A stretch of DNA of 64,000 bases from Cristatella mucedo (lineage: Eukaryota; Bryozoa; Phylactolaemata; Cristatellidae): contig WPIO01000043.1 in assembly GCA_009760855.2 (NCBI GenBank), positions 744,001 through 808,000 on the forward strand. Reading direction: 5' to 3'. Below are positions 54,955 through 63,140 of this stretch, in pieces. Position 1 is the first letter of the stretch. The number at the start of each line of letters is the position of its first letter. Made by a program: the position numbers and the translations under genes. A model generated the notes under the pieces. The model saw only the letters and a program-made list of their open reading frames with translations, did no database searches and was not told the origin of the DNA.

Positions 54955-55439
54955 AAGTCAGTGTAACGAATTATTTTATTATCTTCTGTTAAAGTATAAG
55001 TAAAATTAAGTTTTGCAAATAAACCAATATAATAAGAAACTTTATTTACTTCTACTCGTGACATCCACTTTTTTGAACGTTCACTCCAACACACACCAAT
55101 AAAGCCAGAAGTATTATTTTTTAGTTTTCTTTTATTTCTTTGATTTTCACCACAAGTCGCTTCACGTAAATTATTAAAGGAATTATTTAGTTTATCATTA
55201 TTAATGTGATCAATCTCATCCAAAGGTAGTTTACCAGTTACAATCAACCACGCTAATCTATGAGCAAGGTGCGATTTTCCATCAATTTTTATTTGTCTAT
55301 AACCACCAACTGTTATCACTCCAGCTTCTTCTCCTCTAGAAATACGCCCACGACTTTCATTCCACACAAACGTACCTGTAAAAGCATTATAAGATAATAA
55401 TTCACTGACACGTTCTCTCAAAGCAGTAACTTGATCCAT
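54951..55439 (-). CDS. HNH endonuclease with AP2-type DNA-binding domain
   Basis: An intact 162-codon frame. The HNH core reads LPLDEIDHINNDKLNNSFNN (His78 with downstream Asn residues), and the AP2-like domain reads SGFIGVCWSERSKKWMSRVE. This is the layout of phage-type HNH homing endonucleases. It lies between two genes on the other strand, overlapping the end of the membrane-protein gene by a few bases, and looks like a free-standing mobile gene within the element. Confidence 0.88.
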   Translation of the reverse strand: MDQVTALRERVSELLSYNAFTGTFVWNESRGRISRGEEAGVITVGGYRQIKIDGKSHLAHRLAWLIVTGKLPLDEIDHINNDKLNNSFNNLREATCGENQRNKRKLKNNTSGFIGVCWSERSKKWMSRVEVNKVSYYIGLFAKLNFTYTLTEDNKIIRYTDF

Positions 55440-55486
55440 TTATACATAGTTTTATAAATTTTTAATATAATTTTAGTTTATATAGA

Positions 55487-56227
55487 ATGTATAAAGAAGT
55501 CAAACTTGATCTATCTGATCACCAAATTGATCTTATTCATAAATCTAAGGAACCGATTTCCATAAGATTAAAACATGCTGATTTAAGCGGTACTAAATCT
55601 ATTCTTCTAACTGATACTCAAAAAAGAAGAATAGAAAAGTATAAGGCTAAAGGAGTAGGAATGCAGTTGAATTTGAGTCTTAAACAGTTAAAGGCAAATA
55701 GAAAGCATGGTTCTGGTATTGTAGATATAATAAATAAGATATCTGGAGGAAAAGAATTTCACTTAAAACTGCCACATGGTGTTCAATCTGAAAATGTTCC
55801 TGGTGGAAATTTCAATAATACTAATAGATATAGTTATGCGGGTCCGGGAACTAAGTTCGCTCAAAGAATGGAACAGGGCTACCAAGGCGTTAATGATCTT
55901 GATAATCGTGCACTTATCCATGATCATACATATACAGAGACTGGTGGAATGCCAGAACCAAGAAGAACAGAAATACGGAATCTGTCAGACCTTGTTCTTG
56001 CTGAAAGTGCTGCCCGTATTGCTCTTGATCCTAGGCAGCCTGATTATGTTAGGGAAGACGCTAAAACAGTGGCTGCTATCATGGCAGCAAAGGCAAAATT
56101 GGGTTTAGGTATTGATGGAATGTTAAACGATTCATTTGCAACTGATTTCTTAAAAGATAAAGTAAACAATCCATCAAGTTTGAATAAGATAAAAATTATG
56201 CCAGAGGCATTGTTGATAGAATGCTAG
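55487..56227 (+). CDS. PLA2-domain virion protein
   Basis: An intact 246-codon frame preceded by 'tatatagaatg'. The first 75 residues are a charged region; a phospholipase A2 domain of the parvovirus VP1 type follows, with the Ca-binding YAGPGT (residues 117-122) and catalytic HDHTY (145-149). In parvoviruses this domain helps breach endosomal membranes; similar domains occur in adintovirus-like elements. Being undamaged, it contrasts with its broken neighbours. Confidence 0.85.
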   Translation: MYKEVKLDLSDHQIDLIHKSKEPISIRLKHADLSGTKSILLTDTQKRRIEKYKAKGVGMQLNLSLKQLKANRKHGSGIVDIINKISGGKEFHLKLPHGVQSENVPGGNFNNTNRYSYAGPGTKFAQRMEQGYQGVNDLDNRALIHDHTYTETGGMPEPRRTEIRNLSDLVLAESAARIALDPRQPDYVREDAKTVAAIMAAKAKLGLGIDGMLNDSFATDFLKDKVNNPSSLNKIKIMPEALLIEC

Positions 56228-56281
56228 ACATTAGCAGAAAAAAGATATAAAAAATAATAGGAAAAATTTTTAGTCTTGGAG

Positions 56282-56383
56282 GAAAAGTCACCTTTTAGGA
56301 CAATTCCCCTTTTAGCACATCGAATGTGAACGTAGTGAACATGAGTGTCCTAAAAGGGGAATTGTCCTAAAAGGTGACTTTTC
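56282..56383. repeat. Perfect 34-bp inverted repeat with 34-nt loop
   Basis: Arms 56,282-56,315 and 56,350-56,383 are exact reverse complements; each contains the word 'ccttttag' (or complement) twice. The loop has a 'gtgaac' direct repeat. It marks the change from AT-rich viral to CpG-rich sequence. It could be an element terminus, a replication or telomere hairpin, or a transcription-end signal after the PLA2 gene. Confidence 0.9.
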
Positions 56384-57240
56384 TTACAACACGGCAAACC
56401 TCGCAGAAGCTTCAATGCAGTAAGGAGCCCGCTCTCTATCTAATCAAAGCATAAAATGTTTGATTCGGCGGGGAGCACGCTCTCTGTTGAATGAAAAATG
56501 AGGTCTCCTACCGCGCTTTCTTCGCGATGAAATCCGCGAGGGCTCTAACCGCACCGCGTCCGCTAAGGGCCAGCAAAGACTGCGGCGGAGTCAACGGGAG
56601 AAAAGCGTACCTGCGAAGGCTCTGACGCCTAAGGAAAGCGAACGCTACCGTCGTACGGTGACGTTTCGTAAGCAGCGTCCGTCCGATCGCGGCCCTTTCT
56701 CCCCTTCGTAACGTCAACGCTCGAGCGCGCTGCGCGTACCCGGCACTTTCAAACAGGGAAGCGGCCGCCGACGATCGCGGCCGATCGGCAATCGCGCTCG
56801 TTGCGCGTGCGTCGGCTGCCGGCGTCCAGCTCGCTGGCTTCGCCGTCGTGCGCGATAGCGGCGCAGGGCCTCTAAAGCCGGCCATCAAGCCGCGGCTCGT
56901 TGTGACCGCGTGTCAAAGCTTTGTCATCGAATGGGGAGTCAAGAGATTTTTTTTCAGGAGCTGCATGCACCGCCATCGCCGGCCAAGTAGCAACGGAACG
57001 TTTCAGGGAAGCAACGCCAAGTAGTAGTGTTTTGAACGTTATAGAGCCCTAGGGCTCAGCCTCGACCCTCAATCTCGCTGTCGCTCGATCGAGTGTCTTC
57101 GTCTGAGACCACTAGTCTCCATAACTTTCAAAACCCAACTACTCGCTCGACACTAGACTCGCTATCGCTCGGCATAGTGTTTTCGCCTACTTCGTTGTTT
57201 ATCCCACCGCACTCTAACCTAATAAAATTTGATTTAAAGA
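56384..57240. other. CpG-rich block between elements A and B
   Basis: Composition is host-like and CpG-dense, with a degenerate repeat at 56,426 and 56,473 ('ggagcccgctctct' / 'ggagcacgctctct') and another ('ctcgctgtcgctcg' / 'ctcgctatcgctcg') at about 57,072 and 57,168. An open frame on the minus strand (56,508-56,888) is probably compositional. It could be a remnant terminal repeat or host DNA between two insertions. Confidence 0.4.
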
Positions 57241-57261
57241 AAAATATTTATTAAATATACT

Positions 57262-57585
57262 ATGAGTACAAGGTGCGAATTCTTTCCTAGACACTATCGC
57301 GAGGGCACAATTTCCTATATTATTAGAATTAGGGAAGTATTCTATAAGTTTTACAATTATTGCATTCCTTTTGTTAATAATTATAAGGAGGTTAAACTAC
57401 ATATTGATTTTATAATTAGTTTAATTCGTAAAGGTGAGAAGCAAAAGCTGACAAATTACAATTTGATAAGACATTCAGAATTATTTAATGAGGATCAATC
57501 TTTTAATATTGTGGATGATTGTGTAGTTAAAACATTCAGGGATCCATATTATGAAAAAGGTTTTCCAAGAATTGAAAAAATTTAA
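57262..57585 (+). CDS. Hypothetical protein, 107 codons
   Basis: Begins MSTRCEFFPRHYREG, rich in Phe, Tyr, Ile and basic residues, likely helical. No family is recognised. It is the first gene of element B, 15 bp upstream of the next ORF on the same strand. Confidence 0.55.
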   Translation: MSTRCEFFPRHYREGTISYIIRIREVFYKFYNYCIPFVNNYKEVKLHIDFIISLIRKGEKQKLTNYNLIRHSELFNEDQSFNIVDDCVVKTFRDPYYEKGFPRIEKI

Positions 57586-57599
57586 ATAATTATAGGAAA

Positions 57600-57998
57600 A
57601 TGGCAGATCTAAGAAAAAAATTTGCTCTTCAAAGATATGATGAAGTAGTTGCATATAGCGTTAAGGTTAGATCGTGTCTAACTAAGTTAGCAAGATTAAG
57701 ATATATAATTAAAATTGCAAATATTCTATTACCTTTAGGAGTTACAGTTTCTACAACACATGTTCACGCACATCCTGAAATAACCAATGCTGTCTCAGCT
57801 TTCTCAGCACTAACAGCTATGCTAATGGCAGTTAATGGTGTTTTAGTTGAAATAGATAAAAGAAAAAGATTTACTTCTGATTCTAACACACCGTTTATTT
57901 CAAAAATAAGAGATGCTTTATCTGATGAAGTAGTTACAAAAGAAGAGTTTGACAATCTTATAGAAAGACGTTCACAAATAGAAATTAGTCCGGTTTAA
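57600..57998 (+). CDS. Hypothetical protein, 132 codons, possible membrane segments
   Basis: The N-terminal part is basic and helical; the middle has two moderately hydrophobic stretches (IIKIANILLPLGVTV and VSAFSALTAMLMAVNGVLV), so a two-pass small membrane protein is possible. Its stop overlaps the integrase end by 14 bp. Preceded by 'ttataggaaaatg'. Confidence 0.55.
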   Translation: MADLRKKFALQRYDEVVAYSVKVRSCLTKLARLRYIIKIANILLPLGVTVSTTHVHAHPEITNAVSAFSALTAMLMAVNGVLVEIDKRKRFTSDSNTPFISKIRDALSDEVVTKEEFDNLIERRSQIEISPV

Positions 57999-58860
57999 TA
58001 ACTTGCAGTTCTTCTCTAACAAAACTTCTCTTAATATCATTTATCCAAAAACGCACCGGTTGTTTTTTCAATACCATTATTCTAACAATAGTATGTTTAG
58101 TCAAGCTCCATATCGGATCTGTAGCTCTTCTTCTTTTTTCATCTTCTCCTTCACCAGGTTCTAGTAAATATCTAACAGTTGTTCCAAGTTCTAATAATTT
58201 TTCTTGTTCTCTAACTTTTCTATGATATTTTGGTATATTTAATTTTACTGATTTTTTTATCGCCTTTACAGGTTCTTCACCAATTGATCTTGTAACACTA
58301 TTATTTAGATATTCAATAGTCTTTGGTAAATTATAAATCCATTCTTTATTTCTAGTGAAATCACCATTATTAATGTTTTCTAATTCTTTTTCCTATTGCG
58401 CAATAAATGCTCTTTCTGCTACAGTTCTATTCATTCTTTCAACAAGTGCAACATTCTTTTTACTTTTAGCTTCTATAACTTGCGTCTCATGTCTTTTCAT
58501 TTCTTTCATGAATTCTCCTTTAAATTCACTTCCAGGATCTACTGTTATCTTCTTTGGCCACTTCAATAAACTTTTTGTATAAATATCTGTTATAGCTTGT
58601 GTTACTTCTTTAGAAGACTTTGTTTTAAGTGGTCTCGAGTCTTTATATCTGCTAGCAGCATAAATAACACTCAAAGCATATTTGTATCCAGAATCATTTG
58701 GCATATACAAAATGTCCGCTTGATGACTTTCATTAGGTTTAGCTGTATCAAAGAAACCTTTTGGAATTACTTTCGGTCTTGGCTTGAATATCTGACTTAT
58801 ATCAGACTCTGGATTAAATTTCCCTTCCTTTTTTCTTTCATTTAGAGTTAAAAATGACAT
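57985..58860 (-). pseudogene. INT: Retroviral-type (rve) integrase with in-frame stop
   Basis: The open frame 58,393-58,860 carries the catalytic Asp49 (QADILY), Asp108 (ITVDPGSEF) and Glu141 (ALVERMNRTV) of the DDE core. A TAG (58,393-58,395) interrupts it just after the core; the same frame continues to a TAA at 57,985-57,987 with a basic SH3/chromodomain-like tail (LGTTVRYLLEPGEG). This is the Polinton/adintovirus integrase that inserts viral DNA. As written the C-terminal part is not translated. Confidence 0.85.
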
Positions 58861-58872
58861 TCTATAGAAATG
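58858..58872. promoter_or_regulatory. Palindromic bidirectional start-site motif
   Basis: The integrase start (58,858-58,860, minus) and the Cys-rich gene start (58,870, plus) are separated by 9 bp. The palindrome 'ttctatagaa' (58,860-58,869) gives TATAGAA upstream of both. Confidence 0.6.
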
Positions 58873-59256
58873 GAAATATTTTGTGAAAGCTGTTCGACAA
58901 CATTTAGCGAAATTGAATACTTAGAGTCAGGTCATCCAGTTTTCAAAAAGGTTAAACGAAGGCCAAAGTTAAAGTATGAAATGCGTTGCGATATGTGCGA
59001 TTTAGATAGTACAGAAACAGAATTCGATTGTGGTATTTTAAGAAACAACAAAATAATCATTTGTGCAGATTGTTGTTATGCAAGGAATAAATATTCTAAA
59101 CAAAGACCTAAAAAAATATACTGCTTAGCAAAGAAACACTTTAAAAAAAGGTGTTCCAAGCTATTCTGCATTCATCATTGTTTAGAACATGAATCAATAA
59201 TGCATATTGCAAAACTGTTCCCATTAGTAAATGTAAGCGTAAAGCAACTAAATTAA
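58870..59256 (+). CDS. Cys-rich, probably zinc-binding protein
   Basis: An intact 128-codon frame with about 16 Cys plus His: CESC near the start, CDMC, CADCC and a C-terminal CSKLFCIHHC cluster. The pairs suggest two or three zinc sites. No known family is recognised; regulatory or nucleic-acid-binding roles are possible. Confidence 0.6.
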   Translation: MEIFCESCSTTFSEIEYLESGHPVFKKVKRRPKLKYEMRCDMCDLDSTETEFDCGILRNNKIIICADCCYARNKYSKQRPKKIYCLAKKHFKKRCSKLFCIHHCLEHESIMHIAKLFPLVNVSVKQLN

Positions 59257-59291
59257 AAGAATTAATTGTATTACTGGTTCATTTGTACTTC

Positions 59292-60152
59292 TCAGGTACT
59301 TATGTAAGAAATTAAAAGATTAACATTCATATTTCCTAGGTTATCAGTATAATAATAATCAACAGGCAATCTATTAAAATAAGCATAATACTTAAAATCT
59401 GTGCCACTAGAAGAAGTATTTATATCTCTTATATCTCCAGATAATATTGTTGTATCGCTGCTAGGTCTTAATTGTATACAATTAGAAGATCCAACTACCA
59501 TAGCACTAAGTATTATAATAGGTGGACTATTCTTATTTTGCCAAGAGTAAGCAGCAGAAATATTAATACTAGATTTCATAGCTCTAGGATATAATGTAAG
59601 TACAACGACTTCTGTTATTTTTTTAACAGTTCTATCAACATATGACTTTGTCGCAGCATCTGAAGAATTAACAGGTTCAGCAACATTAATTATAGAGTTA
59701 TTATTCATATTCAAATTTGTTGTAGCAGGATAATTCTTCAATAATACATCTCGCTTCAATCCTCCATAAGTTACACAAAAATCATCAGGAAGAACTGTTG
59801 GTGTAGTATTAGTAGAATTCCAGTATGTAGAAGTAATAGCAAAACTATTCATATTTAAATCTCCTGTCATTGTATCTCCAGATTTTTTGACATAATTAGA
59901 TAATTGATTTACATTAACACCATCTGTCGGATTAACTCCTGGAGCAAGATTTGTAATTGGTCGATTCTGTAAATTTAAAGATGTGCCACTATTTACAATA
60001 AAATTAGCATCTGCATATGCTTTTGTTACAGCATCACCATCATTCACAGGATCTCTCATATTAATAATTCTATTTCCATTTGCATCAAGATCTGATAGAA
60101 TATAACCATTTATTCTACTAACGTAGTCATTGCAATGATGTCTTCGAGGCAT
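59292..60152 (-). CDS. Tail-fibre-like protein D
   Basis: An intact 286-codon frame with three repeats of the type ANGNRIINMRDPVNDGDAVT, ITNLAPGVNPTDGVNVN and IINVAEPVNSSDAATKSYVD, and a central SGDTMTGDLNMNS motif as in phage tail-fibre repeats. The C-terminal 100 residues form an unrelated beta-rich domain ending in Ser/Thr. It overlaps the end of the YqaJ gene by 26 bp and is preceded by 'atatagatg'. Probably a virion attachment fibre by analogy. Confidence 0.68.
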   Translation of the reverse strand: MPRRHHCNDYVSRINGYILSDLDANGNRIINMRDPVNDGDAVTKAYADANFIVNSGTSLNLQNRPITNLAPGVNPTDGVNVNQLSNYVKKSGDTMTGDLNMNSFAITSTYWNSTNTTPTVLPDDFCVTYGGLKRDVLLKNYPATTNLNMNNNSIINVAEPVNSSDAATKSYVDRTVKKITEVVVLTLYPRAMKSSINISAAYSWQNKNSPPIIILSAMVVGSSNCIQLRPSSDTTILSGDIRDINTSSSGTDFKYYAYFNRLPVDYYYTDNLGNMNVNLLISYIST

Positions 60153-60960
60153 CTATATAATTACTAATTAAAATCTTCGATCTATCTAACACTTCTTTGA
60201 CGATAGGAATTATTCTAACAAATCTACAAGGATCATCTTCTTCAATCACTTGAATCAAACATCTTTTTACATAATACTTTATATCATAACCATTTGCTTT
60301 CTTATTATTAAATCTGCCATACTTGCTTATAATATCAAATTCAAAATCAAAATACTTTTCGTCTTTAAGTAATAGCATAAAAATTGGTTCTCTAAGTGGC
60401 ATATCCAAATCAGTATTAGGAATTCTTACATTACCGGCTGCTACATAATCTAACGGAGGTTCTTCACAATTTAATCCAGGAACAAAAATCTCAAACTCAG
60501 AGTAAAAGCATTCACTAAGTTTTAAAACATGTAAACCAAGTAAACACTGCGCATGATATTGTTTAGGTATAAAATCATCAATGATATTTCTGCTCCATAA
60601 ACATTTTATTTCAACTAAATTATTGCTATCTATTATTCCATCAGGAGAATATCTGTATACACCATCACTACTAAAACAATCGTTTGCATTATCAAGTTTT
60701 ACTTTTAGTTTCATTTCTAAAAACTTTGCAGCAATAGGTTCAAATACTTTACCGAATATCATTGGAGGAAATCTCATACTAGAATTATTATCAATGTATT
60801 TTTTTAGTTTTCTATTTGCAATTAATTCTATATCAGTTTCAGTCTGTTCTCCAAATACTAGATCATTCCCAAGCACTGAGTAAACCTCTGAGCCTCCAAT
60901 ATTCAAGGACATTGATTTTTTCCATTCATCTGAACCTTGTACAAAATCAAATTTATTCAT
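60127..60960 (-). CDS. YqaJ-like nuclease, element B copy (intact)
   Basis: 277 codons. Blocks: FVQGSDEW at the start, GGSEV (22-26), FGKVFEPIA (Glu74), YSPDGII (Asp107), VEIKC (Glu117, Lys119), KQYHAQC (Gln134 and Gln138). These are the PD-(D/E)xK residues of lambda-exonuclease/YqaJ enzymes. The C-terminal half has no recognised domain. Being complete, it shows which N-terminal bases are shifted in the element A copy. Confidence 0.85.
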   Translation of the reverse strand: MNKFDFVQGSDEWKKSMSLNIGGSEVYSVLGNDLVFGEQTETDIELIANRKLKKYIDNNSSMRFPPMIFGKVFEPIAAKFLEMKLKVKLDNANDCFSSDGVYRYSPDGIIDSNNLVEIKCLWSRNIIDDFIPKQYHAQCLLGLHVLKLSECFYSEFEIFVPGLNCEEPPLDYVAAGNVRIPNTDLDMPLREPIFMLLLKDEKYFDFEFDIISKYGRFNNKKANGYDIKYYVKRCLIQVIEEDDPCRFVRIIPIVKEVLDRSKILISNYIDASKTSLQ

Positions 60961-60982
60961 TATATTTCTGGTTTAAATTTTT

Positions 60983-62503
60983 TTAAATGTCAGTTCCATC
61001 ATAAATAAATGTTCCTTTACTGCAGGTAAATGGTGAACCATTGCCATTAGAAGTAAGTTCTGCAGTGTTCTCACAGATAGTTAAGTAGTGAATCATAATG
61101 TTTGTAGCAGGATTGGCATTTGGTATTTAAGAGTTAAACTCAATGCTTACATCAAGTTTTGAAGTTATTCTTAAAGGTTCATCGTTGTATTGGAGATCAA
61201 CAACATGAATCGGATATAGCATTAACCATTCAGGGAAAGTTACACCAACTGGCTCTGTAACTTCATTTAATCCAAGATACTGCTTTCTGAATTGAGTAAA
61301 ATCTAGATATGCAGTAGAACATTTTCCATCTTTTGGATAACTACTTCTAGCAACAGTAGGATATTGCTTTGAACCATTAGCAAGCACAGTCACATTTTTA
61401 ATATCACAATGATTGTATGTGCAAGGATTTCCAGTATAATCGTTATATTTATTTGTGTTTTGTGCAGCAACAATCAGCCATCTGACTTTATCAATAGTGT
61501 TTTGCACAGATAGAGTTCTAGTATATTTTAGACCTTGGTTAAAGTTTGTTAGTGTCATATTTTCATAACGTCTGACTCTGTAATTAAGTCTAATTTTCTT
61601 TGCTCTTTCACTTGATACATCAGCAAGCGCTCTTTGAATACTTTCTTTAGGAATAACACATGGAACCATCAGCCTCATTTTTGACATACTAATCTTAAAT
61701 GCATTCCAAAGTCCTTCATTAGCAGCGCCAGCAGCTCCTCTTGATGTAATCGAATTAGTATTAGCAGCAGCTCCTGATGCACCAGTCATAATAGCATCAA
61801 AGTCACTTCCACCAACTCGTGTCATCTCAAGCGTAAATGAAATATTATAAAGAATCTTATTCATATCTGCACAAAATCCAGACAATCTTGAAAGTGGGAG
61901 TGAGATACTAAAAGTTCCTGCATTATCTGATAAGACACTCGAAAGACCTCTTCTGTAAGCAAAACCAATCTTACTAGAAGTTGCTGCAGAAGCATTTGGG
62001 CTAACATAAACACTGCTGCCTGTATACAGATCATCAAACGAATTTGCTTCATCTTTCTTCCATCCAGTTGCAGGTCCTTCTGTTCGGTTGTAGTCATTTG
62101 GATATGTAAGGTGGCCAATAAGAGTTGATACACTACCAGGGCCTTCTTTCAATGAATAGCTTTCTATTTCTTCAGCACCAAGTCTGATTCTCATCGAGCT
62201 AAACATCCATGCTCCAGCATTGTTAACAAATCCAGCAGCAAGAGTTCTAGCAGGTGCTGCAAAGTTTCCACCAGCAGCTGTTTGGACTTGCAATTGTCCT
62301 TCAAGCAGCAGATAAGCATCTGACAGCACATAGCAAAGTTGTTGTTCACCAGGAACTGTGAATGTAACTAGTTTATTTGCAATACTATCTGTTTCATTTC
62401 CATTACTCTGATAAAATTCTCTGTATTGGTAATCTTTAATTTTGAAGTTAGGAAAACTAGGATCACCTAATTCGAGTATGGTGTCAATCGGTGCACTTGC
62501 CAT
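60983..62503 (-). pseudogene. MCP: Major capsid protein, element B copy, premature stop near the end
   Basis: An open frame of 458 codons (61,127-62,503) covers nearly the whole capsid protein. It stops at TAA 61,127-61,129, just after IEFNS; the same frame continues with clear homology to the end of the element A copy (IMIHYxTICENT, LTSNGNG) to a natural stop at 60,983-60,985. So about 47 residues are cut off, unless the short form is real. Preceded by 'tatatagagaagaaatg'. Confidence 0.82.
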
Positions 62504-62537
62504 TTCTTCTCTATATAAAAAAGTAAAAATTTATTTC

Positions 62538-63134
62538 TTATTCTGAATGTATAAACCAGCACCAATTTTTTTTCATATATCCTCCATATCCATCAGCTCT
62601 TGGAGCAGGCATAATTGCAGGAACAGCAGATTTCTCTTTTATAACTCTTTCTATTTCTTTATATGCCTTAGGATCATTTTCCTTTAACGTTTCTGAATAA
62701 TCTTCAGTTTCAGAATTCTCCATTTTTGCTTTGTATTTCTTTTTGCTTTTTGGTTTAAGTTTATCAAGCATTGCTCGTTTTATCTCAAGATCAATCTCTT
62801 TAAGCTTTCTATCGTAATCTTCTTCTTTCTTTCTTTTTTCTAATTCATACTCATATTCTTTCTTTCTTCTTTCCTCTTCAGCTTTATCATCAATATCTCT
62901 ACGTTTATTAGCATACTCCTGGTCGATCTTTTCTTTCTTTGTTTGCAGTTGAATTAATTTCCTAGCTTGATGCACCTCAATACCTTTGTTAGCAATGTTC
63001 CTACTAAGCCCAGTAAGTCCAGTAAGCACTGGCGCTGCTTTTCCAACGCCATCAATAATCTTATCAAGTACACCAGAACCATGATATTTTCCGCCAGTTA
63101 TCCTACGATGACCAATTCTAGTATAGCTAACCAT
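62538..63134 (-). CDS. Coiled-coil virion-type protein, element B copy
   Basis: 198 codons: basic N-terminus (RIGHRRITGG), amphipathic GSGVLDKIIDGVGKAAP stretch, then about 90 residues of highly charged coiled coil (EEERRKKEYEYELEKRKK), an acidic patch and DGYGGYM near the end. The last residues look shifted across an A8 run (about 62,567-62,574): another frame there matches the IGxGLY ending of copy A. Lies directly upstream of MCP, as in element A. Confidence 0.65.
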   Translation of the reverse strand: MVSYTRIGHRRITGGKYHGSGVLDKIIDGVGKAAPVLTGLTGLSRNIANKGIEVHQARKLIQLQTKKEKIDQEYANKRRDIDDKAEEERRKKEYEYELEKRKKEEDYDRKLKEIDLEIKRAMLDKLKPKSKKKYKAKMENSETEDYSETLKENDPKAYKEIERVIKEKSAVPAIMPAPRADGYGGYMKKNWCWFIHSE

Positions 63135-63140
63135 CCTATG

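Larger units (their letters stand above)
40708..56383. mobile_element. Element A: Maverick/Polinton- or adintovirus-like integrated element
   Basis: About 15.7 kb of AT-rich, tightly packed genes on both strands carries a set diagnostic of this group: protein-primed-type PolB, major capsid, penton-like protein, packaging ATPase and adenain-like protease. It also has YqaJ nuclease, HNH, PLA2 and fibre-like genes. The left end is truncated inside PolB at the hAT junction; no integrase is found in this copy. The right limit is placed at a perfect inverted repeat where composition changes. Many genes carry frameshifts or stops, so it is an endogenised, decaying copy or is affected by indel errors. 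Long terminal inverted repeats typical of the group were not found. Confidence 0.85.

Noticed and set aside
51122-55439. Bacterial or phage contamination, given phage-like fibres and HNH
   Set aside because: The same block holds PolB, adenain-type protease, A32-like ATPase, MCP and rve integrase of the eukaryotic Maverick/adintovirus group, shares the start-site motif, and is joined to host hAT sequence.
56508-56888. 126-codon Ala/Arg-rich frame on the minus strand
   Set aside because: CpG-rich composition opens the frame; no motif seen.
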